Positions 7,860 through 15,724 of a stretch of 40,847 bases of DNA are shown piece by piece. The stretch covers positions 1-40,847 of the forward strand of contig DATLYJ010000016.1 of the NCBI GenBank assembly GCA_035574915.1, read 5' to 3'. The position numbers were made by a program, and so were the translations under genes. Origin of the DNA: Dehalococcoidia bacterium (GTDB lineage: Bacteria; Chloroflexota; Dehalococcoidia; DSTF01; WHTK01). Position 1 is the first letter of the stretch, and the number at the start of each line of letters is the position of its first letter. Below the pieces are notes generated by a model. The model was not told the DNA's origin. It saw nothing but the letters and a program-made list of their open reading frames with translations, and searched no databases.

Positions 7860-9074
7860 ATGCCCGGCGCCCTGCAAGGCCTTCGCGTGCTCGACCTCAC
7901 GAACGAGCGGGGCGTGTACTGCACCAAGGTCCTGGCAGACCTCGGCGCCGACGTCATACGCATCGAGCACCCGAAGGGCGGCGGGATCCGCGACTTCCCG
8001 CCCTACTACCATGGCGAGCGCGACGCGAACCGGAGCCTCTACTTCTGGCACTACAACACGAGCAAGCGGTCGGTCACGCTCGACATAACCAAGCCCCGGG
8101 CGCGGGAAGCCTTTCTGAAGCTCGTGGACGGCGCCGACGTGCTCGTCGAGAGCTTCGACCCCGGCTACATGGCGTCCCTCGGCCTCGGCTACGCTGACCT
8201 TGCGCTGCGCAACCCGAAGCTCATTTACACCTCGATCACGCCGTTCGGGCAGGACGGGCCGCTGGCCAAGAACCCGGCCAATGACATCGTCCTCTGCGCC
8301 CTGGGCGGCATGATGAACGTGAACGGTGACCCGGACTTGCCGCCGCTGGCCGCGTTCGGAGAGCAGTCCTATCACGTGGCGTCGAACTACGGCGTGGTGA
8401 GCACGCTCGCGGCGAACCAGTACCGGCGGCGCAGCGGCAGGGGCCAGCACATCGACGTCTCGACGGAGGCCTGCATCGCCGGCTTCATCGAGCACGTCGG
8501 CTACTTCTACTGGTACAACGACATGATCGCGATGCGGCAGGGGAGCCTGCACTGGAGCCTGGCCTTCGCTGTCGTGCGCTGCAAGGACGGCTACAGCATG
8601 GTGAGCATCGCCCACAATTGGGAGGACCATCTGGCGTGGATGCTCTCTGACGGCTTCGGCGAAGAGCTTGCCGGCCAGCCGGCCCGGCCCACGCAGATAC
8701 CCGACTACGCGACGCGCCGCGCGAATGCGCAGCGCCGCACCGCGATCGTCGAGCAGTGGGCGGCGACCAAGAGCGTCGACGACTTCGCGCGGGAGGGGCA
8801 GGAGAGGCGGTTACCGTTCGGCAAGGTCCTGAACGTCGACGAAGTCTTCGTGAACCCGCAGCTTCGGACCCGGGGGTTCTTCGTGGATGTTCAGCATCCT
8901 GAGCTGGGCGAGACCGTCACCTATCCAGGCGCCCCGTTCGTGATGCACGCGAGCCCCTACGCCATCCATCGTCGCCCGCCGCTACTGGGCGAGCACACCC
9001 ATGAGGTGCTCGCCGGCGAACTCGGCATGTCGGAGGCCGAGCTGGCGCAGCTCGAGCAGGAGGACGTGATTTGA
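7860..9074 (+). CDS. CaiB/BaiF (class III) CoA-transferase, first of a pair
   Basis: Family III CoA-transferase of 404 residues that would move CoA between an acyl-CoA and a free acid. It opens with the family signature LQGLRVLDLT and ADLGADVIRIE, followed by the conserved SGRGQHIDVS segment (192-201). The acidic residue after it, catalytic Asp in Frc and CaiB, aligns with E203. It overlaps by TTGA with a second, distinct 404-residue member, an arrangement seen for heterodimeric family III enzymes such as SmtAB and BbsEF. Substrate cannot be predicted. Confidence 0.88.
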   Translation: MPGALQGLRVLDLTNERGVYCTKVLADLGADVIRIEHPKGGGIRDFPPYYHGERDANRSLYFWHYNTSKRSVTLDITKPRAREAFLKLVDGADVLVESFDPGYMASLGLGYADLALRNPKLIYTSITPFGQDGPLAKNPANDIVLCALGGMMNVNGDPDLPPLAAFGEQSYHVASNYGVVSTLAANQYRRRSGRGQHIDVSTEACIAGFIEHVGYFYWYNDMIAMRQGSLHWSLAFAVVRCKDGYSMVSIAHNWEDHLAWMLSDGFGEELAGQPARPTQIPDYATRRANAQRRTAIVEQWAATKSVDDFAREGQERRLPFGKVLNVDEVFVNPQLRTRGFFVDVQHPELGETVTYPGAPFVMHASPYAIHRRPPLLGEHTHEVLAGELGMSEAELAQLEQEDVI

Positions 9075-10285
9075 CCGACCGAGCGCTGGAGGGCGTCCGC
9101 ATCCTCGACTTCACGTGGGTGGTCGCGGGGCCGTTCGCGACGCGCATGCTCGCCGACCTCGGGGCCGAGGTCATCAAGGTGCAGTCGGCTGCGACCTCGC
9201 GGGGCGCGGACTCGAACGGGGCGGCGGCGTTCAGCACCTTCAACCGCAACAAGTACGGGATCGTGCTCAACATGCGGCAACCGAAGGCCGTCGAGCTGGC
9301 GAGGCGGCTGGCCGCTTTGTCCGACGTGGTGGTCGACAACTTCAGCGCGCGGGTGATGAAGAACTGGGGCATGGACTACGAGAGCCTGAAGGCGGTGAAG
9401 CCGGACATCATCTGCGTCTCCATGTCCGGACCAGGCCACAGCGGCCCCTGGCGCGACTACGTGAGCTACGGCCCCACGCTGCAGGCGCTCTCGGGGATGA
9501 CCTACCTCATGGGCTTCCCCGGGCGGGCGCCGCAGGGGTTTGGCTACTCTTACGCCGACCACGCCGGCGGCGTGACGGGGGCGATCGCGGTGCTGGCGGC
9601 GCTGGAGCACCGCGCGAACACGGGCGAGGGACAGTGGGTGGACCTGGGGCAGCTGGAGGCGATGACGGCGCTCATCGGGCCGGCATTCCTCGACTACGCC
9701 GTCAACGGCACGGTGCCCCAGCCGAAAGGCAACCTCCTCCAATCGCGGCCCTGCGGCCCCTATGGCGCCTATCGCTGCAAGGACGACGAGTCCGGCAGGC
9801 TCCCGGCGGTCGACCGCTGGATCGCCATCGGCGTCACGAACGACGACGAGTGGCGGGCCTTCGTGAAGGCCATTGGCTCGCCGGCGTGGACGCAGGACGC
9901 GAGGTTCGCGACGCAGGAAGGCCGCTACAAGCACGCCGAGGAGCTCGACCGCCTGGTCGAGACGTGGACGCGCGACAAAGAGCCCTACGAGGCCATGGAA
10001 GCCCTAACCCGCGCTGGCGTCCCGGCCGGGGTCGTCCAGAACGCCTATGACCTCGTACACAACGACCCGCAGCTCAAGCACCTGGACTTCTGGTGGGTGG
10101 CAGAGCGCACGAACATGGCGCCGAACCACTTCGACGCCTACCCGGCGCGCCTCTCGGAAACGCCGGCGACGCTCTGGGGCCCTGCGCCCTGGCTGGGCGA
10201 GCACAACGAGAAGGTGTTCGGCGAACTCCTCGGCCTCAGCGCCGAGGAGATAAAGCGGCTACAGGAGGAAGAGGTCATCTGGTGA
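9071..10285 (+). CDS. CaiB/BaiF (class III) CoA-transferase, second of a pair
   Basis: Second family III CoA-transferase, again 404 residues, with LEGVRILDFTWVVAGPFATR and LADLGAEVIKV at the N terminus and TGEGQWVDLGQLEA around the active-site position. That position is E196 rather than Asp. The TTG start overlaps the preceding stop (TTGA), and its own stop overlaps the next gene (GTGA). The two proteins are clearly different in sequence, so this is not a recent duplication. A heterodimer is the most economical reading. The alternative is two enzymes acting on successive substrates. Confidence 0.88.
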   Translation: MTDRALEGVRILDFTWVVAGPFATRMLADLGAEVIKVQSAATSRGADSNGAAAFSTFNRNKYGIVLNMRQPKAVELARRLAALSDVVVDNFSARVMKNWGMDYESLKAVKPDIICVSMSGPGHSGPWRDYVSYGPTLQALSGMTYLMGFPGRAPQGFGYSYADHAGGVTGAIAVLAALEHRANTGEGQWVDLGQLEAMTALIGPAFLDYAVNGTVPQPKGNLLQSRPCGPYGAYRCKDDESGRLPAVDRWIAIGVTNDDEWRAFVKAIGSPAWTQDARFATQEGRYKHAEELDRLVETWTRDKEPYEAMEALTRAGVPAGVVQNAYDLVHNDPQLKHLDFWWVAERTNMAPNHFDAYPARLSETPATLWGPAPWLGEHNEKVFGELLGLSAEEIKRLQEEEVIW

Positions 10286-10722
10286 CCGCAGCGATCGAGT
10301 ATCGGCGAAAGCCCGCGATCTCCAATGCCGAGCTGGATGACCTCTATGCTGCCGCCTGGCCGGCCCATCAGCGGGGGCAGGAGCTGCAGCCGGTGCTCCA
10401 GCGCTCCCTGACCTGGATTGGCGCCTACGCCGGCGCCCGCCTCGTGGGATTCGTCTACGGCGCCTGGGACGGCGCACAGCACGCCTTCCTGCTCGACACG
10501 ACGGTCCATCCAGACTATCGGCATCTCGGCGTGGGCACGCGGCTGGTGCGTGAGCTGGCGGCCGCGGCGATCGAAGCGGAGCCCCGGCTCGAATGGCTGC
10601 ACGTGGACAGCGATGAGGCGCTGATGGAGTCCTTCTATCTGCCGGCCGGCTTCCGGCCGACCGCCGCCGGGCTCATGAGCGCAGAAGACATGCGCGGCAT
10701 CGGGGAGGCGCTGCGGCCGTGA
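10282..10722 (+). CDS. GNAT-family N-acetyltransferase
   Basis: Small GNAT acetyltransferase of 146 residues using acetyl-CoA or another acyl-CoA. Motif A is clear in LLDTTVHPDYRHLGVGTRLV, which holds the RxxGxG pyrophosphate loop, and a C-terminal motif B region contains ESFYLPAGFRP. The GTG at 10282 is chosen because it overlaps the preceding stop as GTGA and begins where family homology begins. A longer frame upstream lies inside the CoA-transferase and is not supported. AGGAGGA at 10263-10269 is a possible though distant ribosome binding site. The substrate is unknown. Confidence 0.82.
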   Translation: MTAAIEYRRKPAISNAELDDLYAAAWPAHQRGQELQPVLQRSLTWIGAYAGARLVGFVYGAWDGAQHAFLLDTTVHPDYRHLGVGTRLVRELAAAAIEAEPRLEWLHVDSDEALMESFYLPAGFRPTAAGLMSAEDMRGIGEALRP

Positions 10723-11120
10723 CCGCTGACGCCTCGGCGCCCAGGGCTCGCTTCCCAGCGGTGCCGCCGCCAGCGTCGAAGTACTACCCGCCGCTGCGCG
10801 ACCTGTGCCTGTCGATGCCTGGCGCCTGGGAGGACTATCCCTGGGGCGAGACGGTATTCAAGGGCCCGAACAACAAGATCTTCGCCAGTTTCTACCAACG
10901 CGAGGATGGCGCGCTGGGCGTCGGCATGCGAGTCTCTCTTGCCGAGCAGGGCGCGGTGACTCAGATCCCCGGCATTTCCGTGGCCGCCTACTCCGGCAAG
11001 TACGGCGGCATCACCGCCATCGTCAGTGACGAGGCCTCGTACGAGCTGGTACGCGACCTCATACTGATCAGCTACCATCACGTGAACCCGCGGAAGAAGG
11101 CGCGGGCAAGGAGAGGCTGA
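10719..11120 (+). CDS. MmcQ/YjbR-like protein
   Basis: Protein of 133 residues resembling the MmcQ/YjbR family, a CyaY-like fold of unclear function sometimes proposed to bind DNA. The typical pattern is the helix LRDLCLSMPGAWEDYPWGETVF, then KIFASFYQRED, a central strand region, and the C-terminal segment ELVRDLILISYHHV. The GTG start overlaps the previous stop (GTGA). Its stop shares one base with the ATG of the following hydrolase (TGATG), so it sits within a five-gene coupled unit. Confidence 0.7.
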   Translation: MTADASAPRARFPAVPPPASKYYPPLRDLCLSMPGAWEDYPWGETVFKGPNNKIFASFYQREDGALGVGMRVSLAEQGAVTQIPGISVAAYSGKYGGITAIVSDEASYELVRDLILISYHHVNPRKKARARRG

Positions 11121-11932
11121 TGCGGATCAAGGCCGGTGACTTGCACCTGAATTACGAGATTTACGGCGAGAGCGGCGACTGGCTGGTGATGTGCCACGGC
11201 CTGGGCGCCGGCCTGCGCTCGCTGCGCAATGCGGCCGAGAGGCTGTCGGACAAGTTCCGGGTCCTCATCTGGGACAACCGGGGCATCGGCGAGTCCGACA
11301 CGGCGCCGCCAGGGAGCGACTACAGCATAAAGACCCATGCTCGCGACCTAGCGAACCTCATGGACGCCCTCGGCATCGAAAAGGCCATCGTCCACGGCGT
11401 CTCCTGGGGCGGCGTCCTCGGCCTTCGCTTCGTCATCGATTATCCGGAGAAGGTGCGCGCCTTCATCTGCGACTCCTCCTCTGCCGAGGTCAACGAACGG
11501 GCGGCGCAGAACTGGATCGCCCGCGGCGAGGCCTATGTCCGCGAAGGCCCGGCCGGCATCCGAAACGCCCCCGGCGGCCTCAACGATGGCAACAGACAGG
11601 CGCCTTCAGCGCAGCCGGCGCCCTCACTGGCCCAGGCCAGCGGCGGTCCCCAGGCAGACCCGACGGCTTATCTGGAGACCTGCAAAGCCGTCGCCTCGCT
11701 CTACGAGCACCCCATGAACCAGGACCTGCCCGGCATCCGCGTGCCGATGCTGGCGATCGTTGGGGAGGACGACCAGACCGCGGGCGTTGGCGGGACGGTG
11801 AAGATCGCGCGCGCGGTGCCGGACTGCAAGCTCGTGATCGTGCCGGCCACGGGTCACGGCGTCTACAGCCAGAACTTCGAGGTGTTCCGCAAGGAGCTCG
11901 AGGAGTTAGCGGCGCGGGTGGCCGTCGCCTGA
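11120..11932 (+). CDS. Alpha/beta hydrolase
   Basis: Alpha/beta-hydrolase-fold enzyme of 270 residues with an intact catalytic triad: nucleophile S95 in GVSWGG, acid D217 or D218 in VGEDDQT, and H246 in TGHGVYS. The oxyanion region is CHGLGAG. An alanine-, proline- and glutamine-rich low-complexity stretch (about 150-182) interrupts the cap region, longer than in typical 3-oxoadipate enol-lactonase-like proteins. As last gene of the CoA-transferase operon it may act on an ester or lactone in the same pathway. Substrate not predictable. Unlike the two hydrolase-fold proteins that follow, this one looks catalytically competent. Confidence 0.82.
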   Translation: MRIKAGDLHLNYEIYGESGDWLVMCHGLGAGLRSLRNAAERLSDKFRVLIWDNRGIGESDTAPPGSDYSIKTHARDLANLMDALGIEKAIVHGVSWGGVLGLRFVIDYPEKVRAFICDSSSAEVNERAAQNWIARGEAYVREGPAGIRNAPGGLNDGNRQAPSAQPAPSLAQASGGPQADPTAYLETCKAVASLYEHPMNQDLPGIRVPMLAIVGEDDQTAGVGGTVKIARAVPDCKLVIVPATGHGVYSQNFEVFRKELEELAARVAVA

Positions 11933-11985
11933 GCCCAATCCGGCGCCGCCCGCGCTGCCTGGAAAAATCGCAGCCAGGTGCCCGG

Positions 11986-12010
11986 ATGCATGGCCGGCTA
12001 ACGGCTGCAT
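11986..12010 (+). other. Imperfect hairpin upstream of the cyclase-fusion gene
   Basis: ATGCA (11986-11990) and GCCG (11993-11996) pair with CGGC (12002-12005) and TGCAT (12006-12010), with a two-base bulge and a five-base loop. It ends five bases before the -10-like box of the next gene and 54 bases after the previous operon. It may be an operator or the 3' end structure of the upstream transcript; no T-run follows. Confidence 0.3.
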
Positions 12011-12015
12011 GATCC

Positions 12016-12021
12016 TACAAT
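12016..12021 (+). promoter_or_regulatory. -10 box TACAAT, probable leaderless promoter
   Basis: TACAAT (5 of 6 matches to TATAAT) ends eight bases before the GTG start at 12030. Transcription would start at or beside the start codon. No TTGACA-like box is seen 16-18 bp upstream, where the hairpin at 11986-12010 lies instead. Confidence 0.5.
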
Positions 12022-12029
12022 AGGAATCC

Positions 12030-13364
12030 GTGGACCCGCCGCGCATTCAGTATGCCCGCACCAAGGACGGCGTCAGCATCGCCTACTACTCCTCGGGGAC
12101 GGGTTTCCCGCTCGTCGTCATGCCCTCGCTCCCGGTCAGCCATATCGAGCAGGAGCTGGGCATCCCGGAGTGGAGGGCATGGTACGAGAAGCTGGGACGC
12201 GGCCGGCGCGTCATTCGCTACGACGCGCGCGGCACCGGACTGTCCGACCGCGGTCGCATCGAGCGCGACGTGGACGCCATGGTGGCGGACCTCGAAGCGG
12301 TGGTCGACCGCCTTGGCCTTGAGCGCTTTGGCCTCCTCTCGATCTTCTACGCCGTGCCGCCGGCGATCGCCTATGCCGCGCGCCATCCGGAGAGGCTTTC
12401 CCATCTGCTCCTGTTCTGTGGCTTCGCCCGCTTCGCCGACCTGCGGTCGCCCCAGTTGGCGGCGGTGCGCAGCCTCCTCGACCGGGACTGGGAGCTTTAC
12501 ACGGAGACGGCCGCGCACCTGGTCCTGGGCTGGTCGCTAGGCGAGCCGTCGCGGCGGTTCGCCAGGTTCATTCGCGAAAGCGTCTCGCCTGAAGCGATGG
12601 CAGCGATCTACGCCGCGGGCTACGACGTCACGGACCTGCTGGCCGGGGTGCAGGCGCCGACTCTGGTGCAGCACCGCAGGGAAATAAGCTGGCTGCCCCT
12701 GGACCTTGGACGGCGGCTGGCGGCCGCGATCCCGGACGCACGCCTTGAGGTGCTCGAGGGCAGTTCCATCGCGCACTACCTCGGCGACAGCGACGCGATG
12801 CTGCGCGGCATCGACTCCTTCCTCGGCGACCGCGGCGAAGAGCGGCCGCTGGACTCGGTCGGAGGCCTGCAGACCATAGTCTTTACGGACCTGCGCAACC
12901 ACGCCGAGATCCTGCGGCGCCTGGGCGATGAGCGCGGGAGCCAGGTGCTTCGTGAGCACGAGCGCATCACGCGCGAATCACTGCGTGCCCACGGTGGCCG
13001 TGAGGTCAAGTCGCTGGGGGACGGGTTCATGGCCTCGTTCTCCTCGGCGCAAAGGGCCCTGGAGTGCGCGATCGACATCCAGCGGCAGTTCGACGCTTGG
13101 AACCGCGAGCACGAGGAAGCGCTCCTCGTGCGCATTGGCGTCAACGCTGGCGAACCGATCGCGGAAGACGACGACCTCTTCGGCGAGTCCGTGATCGCGG
13201 CCTCGCGTATCGCTTCGAGGGCGGCGGGCGGCGAGATCCTGGTCTCGAACGTCGTGCGGGAACTCGTCGCGGGCAAGGGCTTCGCGTTCGCGAGCCGGGG
13301 CGAGGAAGTGCTGCGCGGCTTCGACGACCCGGGGCGCATCTGGGAGCTGAACTGGCATCAGTAG
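12030..13364 (+). CDS. Alpha/beta-hydrolase-like domain fused to class III adenylate cyclase domain
   Basis: Two-domain protein of 444 residues. Residues 1-265 have the alpha/beta-hydrolase fold (YDARGTGLSDR, AIAYAARHPERL), but the nucleophile elbow usually reading GISQGG is SIFYAV, with F106 at the serine position. The acid is also lost (RREI), while H249 remains. Residues 280-410 form a class III nucleotidyl cyclase domain: metal ligands D287 (VFTD) and D331 (LGDG), adenine-specifying K327 and D382, and R393. The transition-state asparagine (VNxAAR) is I389. The first domain is probably a ligand sensor. Output cAMP is plausible but may be low. A paralogue of the first domain follows at 13468. 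Confidence 0.82.
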   Translation: MDPPRIQYARTKDGVSIAYYSSGTGFPLVVMPSLPVSHIEQELGIPEWRAWYEKLGRGRRVIRYDARGTGLSDRGRIERDVDAMVADLEAVVDRLGLERFGLLSIFYAVPPAIAYAARHPERLSHLLLFCGFARFADLRSPQLAAVRSLLDRDWELYTETAAHLVLGWSLGEPSRRFARFIRESVSPEAMAAIYAAGYDVTDLLAGVQAPTLVQHRREISWLPLDLGRRLAAAIPDARLEVLEGSSIAHYLGDSDAMLRGIDSFLGDRGEERPLDSVGGLQTIVFTDLRNHAEILRRLGDERGSQVLREHERITRESLRAHGGREVKSLGDGFMASFSSAQRALECAIDIQRQFDAWNREHEEALLVRIGVNAGEPIAEDDDLFGESVIAASRIASRAAGGEILVSNVVRELVAGKGFAFASRGEEVLRGFDDPGRIWELNWHQ

Positions 13365-13455
13365 GCCCCCCACACGGCCGGCGCAGGGCTGACGACGAGG
13401 GACGACGACCGCGCCCGCGCCGCGCGGCTGGGGGCTCGCCCGGGCGCGAATCCCG

Positions 13456-13461
13456 TAAGAT
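13456..13461 (+). promoter_or_regulatory. -10 box TAAGAT, probable leaderless promoter
   Basis: TAAGAT (5 of 6) ends six bases before GTG 13468, with no Shine-Dalgarno sequence between. An inverted repeat with an 8 bp stem (13410-13417 with 13441-13448) lies just upstream. Position suggests a transcript starting at the start codon. Confidence 0.5.
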
Positions 13462-13467
13462 CGCCTC

Positions 13468-14286
13468 GTGGACCCGCCAACCGTCCGATACGCGCGCTCC
13501 TCCGATGGCCGCGCGCTGGCCTGGGTGATGCTGGGCACAGGGCCGCCGAACGTGTATGTCAGCCCCGTGCCCTGGAGCCACGTCACGGCGTTCTGGCGCA
13601 TACCCGGCTATCCTCAGATGTACGAGGCCGTCGCGGCCCGCCGCACGCTCGTCATGTACGACGCGCGCGGCACCGGCCTCTCCGACCGCGACCCGGACTT
13701 CGGCCTGGAGGCGCGGCTGCGCGACCTGGAAGCGGTCATCGACGCGGCGGGGTTCGATACCGTCGACCTGGCCGGGGCCGCGATAGAGGCCGGTGTGGCC
13801 TGCGCCTTTGCCGTACGCCACCCGGCGCGCGTCCGGCGCCTCGTGCTGCTCGACCCGGTAGCCCGCGGCAGCGATTACATGCAGCAGCCGGCGATCCGCG
13901 CGCTCTCGAGTTACCGCGAGATGCTAGACGAAGACTGGCTGGGGTACCTGGCGACGCTCAGCGCCAGGATCGTCGGCTTCGAACACACGGACCGAGCGCG
14001 GGCGCTGGCCGGCGTCATGGCCGAGGCCAGCTCGCCGGAGGCGATCCGGGTGCACGTGCGGACCCTGCCGGAGTTCGACGTTTCGGACTGCCTGGCCCAG
14101 GTGTCCTGCCCCACGCTCATACTCTGCTTCCCGCAACAGACTGCCTCCTTTCCACACCTGTCACGCGAGTTTGCGGACAAGGTACCGGGCGCCCGGGTAG
14201 CTACGCTGGACGTGCCCCACCGCTTCCCGCTGCAGCCCAGGGCGATAGAGGTGATGGAGGCCTTCCTCTCGGAGACAGACCCTTAG
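13468..14286 (+). CDS. Alpha/beta-hydrolase-like protein lacking the nucleophile
   Basis: Protein of 272 residues clearly paralogous to the N-terminal domain of the preceding gene: both begin MDPP, then YAR and DG, and share YDARGTGLSDR at residues 64-74. The nucleophile elbow reads AGAAIEAG, putting A105 where the catalytic serine belongs. The acid position is FPQQ, and only a histidine (VPHRFPL) remains. It should not be an ordinary serine hydrolase. A ligand-binding or partner role for the cyclase fusion next door is an inference from paralogy and adjacency. It has no cyclase domain of its own. Confidence 0.75.
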   Translation: MDPPTVRYARSSDGRALAWVMLGTGPPNVYVSPVPWSHVTAFWRIPGYPQMYEAVAARRTLVMYDARGTGLSDRDPDFGLEARLRDLEAVIDAAGFDTVDLAGAAIEAGVACAFAVRHPARVRRLVLLDPVARGSDYMQQPAIRALSSYREMLDEDWLGYLATLSARIVGFEHTDRARALAGVMAEASSPEAIRVHVRTLPEFDVSDCLAQVSCPTLILCFPQQTASFPHLSREFADKVPGARVATLDVPHRFPLQPRAIEVMEAFLSETDP

Positions 14287-14541
14287 TCTTCATCGGGGTC
14301 AGGGCGGCCGAGCCCCCGGCCGGTCGAGGCCCAGCGCCCTCCTCGGCGCGCGGGTCTGGGTCCGCAACGTGCGCAGGGGCCTGCCGTGCCGCCGCGGGCG
14401 CCAGCGCGACGGCGATCTGTGAGCCGCGCGAAGTTGGCTTGGCCTGGACGCCCCACTGCGCCAGTACGCAGCCCTCCGTGTCCGGCATAGCAGCGTCTTA
14501 TCCAGAAATGGCCTCATCACAGGGCCGGCAGCGCCGATACC

Positions 14542-14547
14542 TAATAT
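14542..14547 (+). promoter_or_regulatory. -10 box TAATAT, probable leaderless promoter
   Basis: TAATAT lies seven bases before ATG 14555. It overlaps the alternative upstream ATG at 14546, which argues for the downstream start. The 250 bases before it (14287-14541) are GC-rich and hold no gene or other element I can support. Confidence 0.5.
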
Positions 14548-14554
14548 GCGACCC

Positions 14555-15496
14555 ATGGACTTTGAAGCGTCTCCCGCCATGGAACCGCGCGAGGGCCTTG
14601 CCCGGTTGCTGGACCGGCGCTACATGGTACTGCCCGCAGCGGCCGCGGCAGCGCTTGGCCTGAGCGCCTACGGCGCGGCCCTGATCCTCGGTGCCGCTGC
14701 GGCGCCGCTGGCAGCGGTCGCCGGCATCGCTGCCGGCGCTGGTTGGAGCTGGACCCGTGCGCACCAGCATCGTCACGACGGCTCGCGGGCCAGCCTCGCC
14801 AGGGCCCTGGAGCGCCAGGTCGACAACGGCCGCAAGATATCGATCCAGGACCGCGCGACCGGGCTCCTCCAGAAGTGGTACTTCGATCTCCGCGTCGCTG
14901 AGGAGGTGAGCCGCTGCAAGCGCTACGGTACGCCCATGGCGCTGCTCAGGCTGAGCGCCGGGTCCGGCGCCGAGGAGGACACCTGGGGGACGGAGACCGA
15001 GTGGCGGCTGGCCCAGGAGCTTGCCCACCACCTGAGGGCAGTCGACATCGCGACGCGGGCCGGGCCTCTGGAGTTCCTCGTCTGCCTGCCGCACACGGAC
15101 CTGCGCGGCGTCCAGGCCGCGGCCAGGCGCCTCCTGGCCAGCCTCGAGAGCTGGTCTCCCGGCGTCAGTTACGCGACTTATCCCGAGGACGGCGACGAGT
15201 CCGAAGCGCTGATGCAAGCAGCCCTCGGCCGCCAGTCCCCGCCCGAGGGAGGACCGCCTCCGCACGAAGACGATGCCGCCCCGGCCAGCTACGACGAGGT
15301 CCTTGCGGCGCTGGCGGAGGGGGAGACAGCCGCCGTTGCGGTCGAAGCTCCTGACACGGCCCGGCTCGTGAAGCAGCGGCTGCGGCATGCTGGCAGACGC
15401 CTCGGCCTCAGGGTGAGGGTCTGGGAAGAAGACGGGCGCGTCCTCGTCCGCCGCGAGACAGCCGCCGACTCCGGGCGCTCGACCAACGCTGCCTGA
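14555..15496 (+). CDS. Membrane protein with degenerate GGDEF domain
   Basis: Protein of 313 residues with two alanine-rich membrane helices (about 24-62), a basic linker, a GGDEF-type domain (about 98-205) and a C-terminal 70-residue region of unknown fold. Family hallmarks are DRATGLLQKWYFDLR near 99-113 and LVCLPHTDLRGVQAAARRL near 175-193. The signature GGDEF motif is replaced by GPLEF (170-174), so diguanylate cyclase activity is not expected. However the inhibitory-site RxxD is kept exactly five residues before it (R161-A-V-D164). It may therefore be a c-di-GMP receptor. The start at 14555 is chosen over 14546 because the latter lies inside the -10 box. Confidence 0.72.
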   Translation: MDFEASPAMEPREGLARLLDRRYMVLPAAAAAALGLSAYGAALILGAAAAPLAAVAGIAAGAGWSWTRAHQHRHDGSRASLARALERQVDNGRKISIQDRATGLLQKWYFDLRVAEEVSRCKRYGTPMALLRLSAGSGAEEDTWGTETEWRLAQELAHHLRAVDIATRAGPLEFLVCLPHTDLRGVQAAARRLLASLESWSPGVSYATYPEDGDESEALMQAALGRQSPPEGGPPPHEDDAAPASYDEVLAALAEGETAAVAVEAPDTARLVKQRLRHAGRRLGLRVRVWEEDGRVLVRRETAADSGRSTNAA

Positions 15497-15639
15497 GCCA
15501 GCTGTAACGCTATCGCGCCAGCGACGTTTCCTCTGTTGAAGGAACGCCCGAAGGTCAGGGACTGGACCAGCAGGCCGCGACGCACTGGCCGGCGCCCAAA
15601 TCCCACGCCCGGGCTCCGCTCAGTGCTCAGCCCGATGCC
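15497..15639 (+). other. Gene-free stretch before a terminator; possible untranslated RNA
   Basis: This 143-base stretch separates the degenerate GGDEF gene from a strong terminator hairpin. I see no convincing ORF, tRNA or riboswitch consensus in it. It may be a long 3' UTR or hold a small RNA ending at the terminator. Confidence 0.3.
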
Positions 15640-15666
15640 GGCCTGCCAGGAATGGCAGGCCTCTTT
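15640..15666 (+). terminator. Rho-independent terminator
   Basis: A perfect 9 bp stem (GGCCTGCCA at 15640-15648 with TGGCAGGCC at 15653-15661) closed by a GGAA tetraloop is followed by TCTTT (15662-15666). This is the most convincing intrinsic terminator in the window. The T-tract is interrupted and short. Confidence 0.6.
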
Positions 15667-15724
15667 GCGTCAGGGCTGCTTCCCACAGCGGAAGCCGGCC
15701 GCGGGGAGACAGGCAAGGTTAGTG

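Noticed and set aside
10093-10281. N-terminal extension of the GNAT gene
   Set aside because: The extension lies inside the CoA-transferase gene. GNAT homology and the GTGA overlap support a start at 10282.
14201-14488. 95-codon minus-strand frame between the hydrolase-like and GGDEF-like genes
   Set aside because: Low-complexity Pro/Ala/Gly composition, partly antisense to the preceding gene, and no initiation signals.
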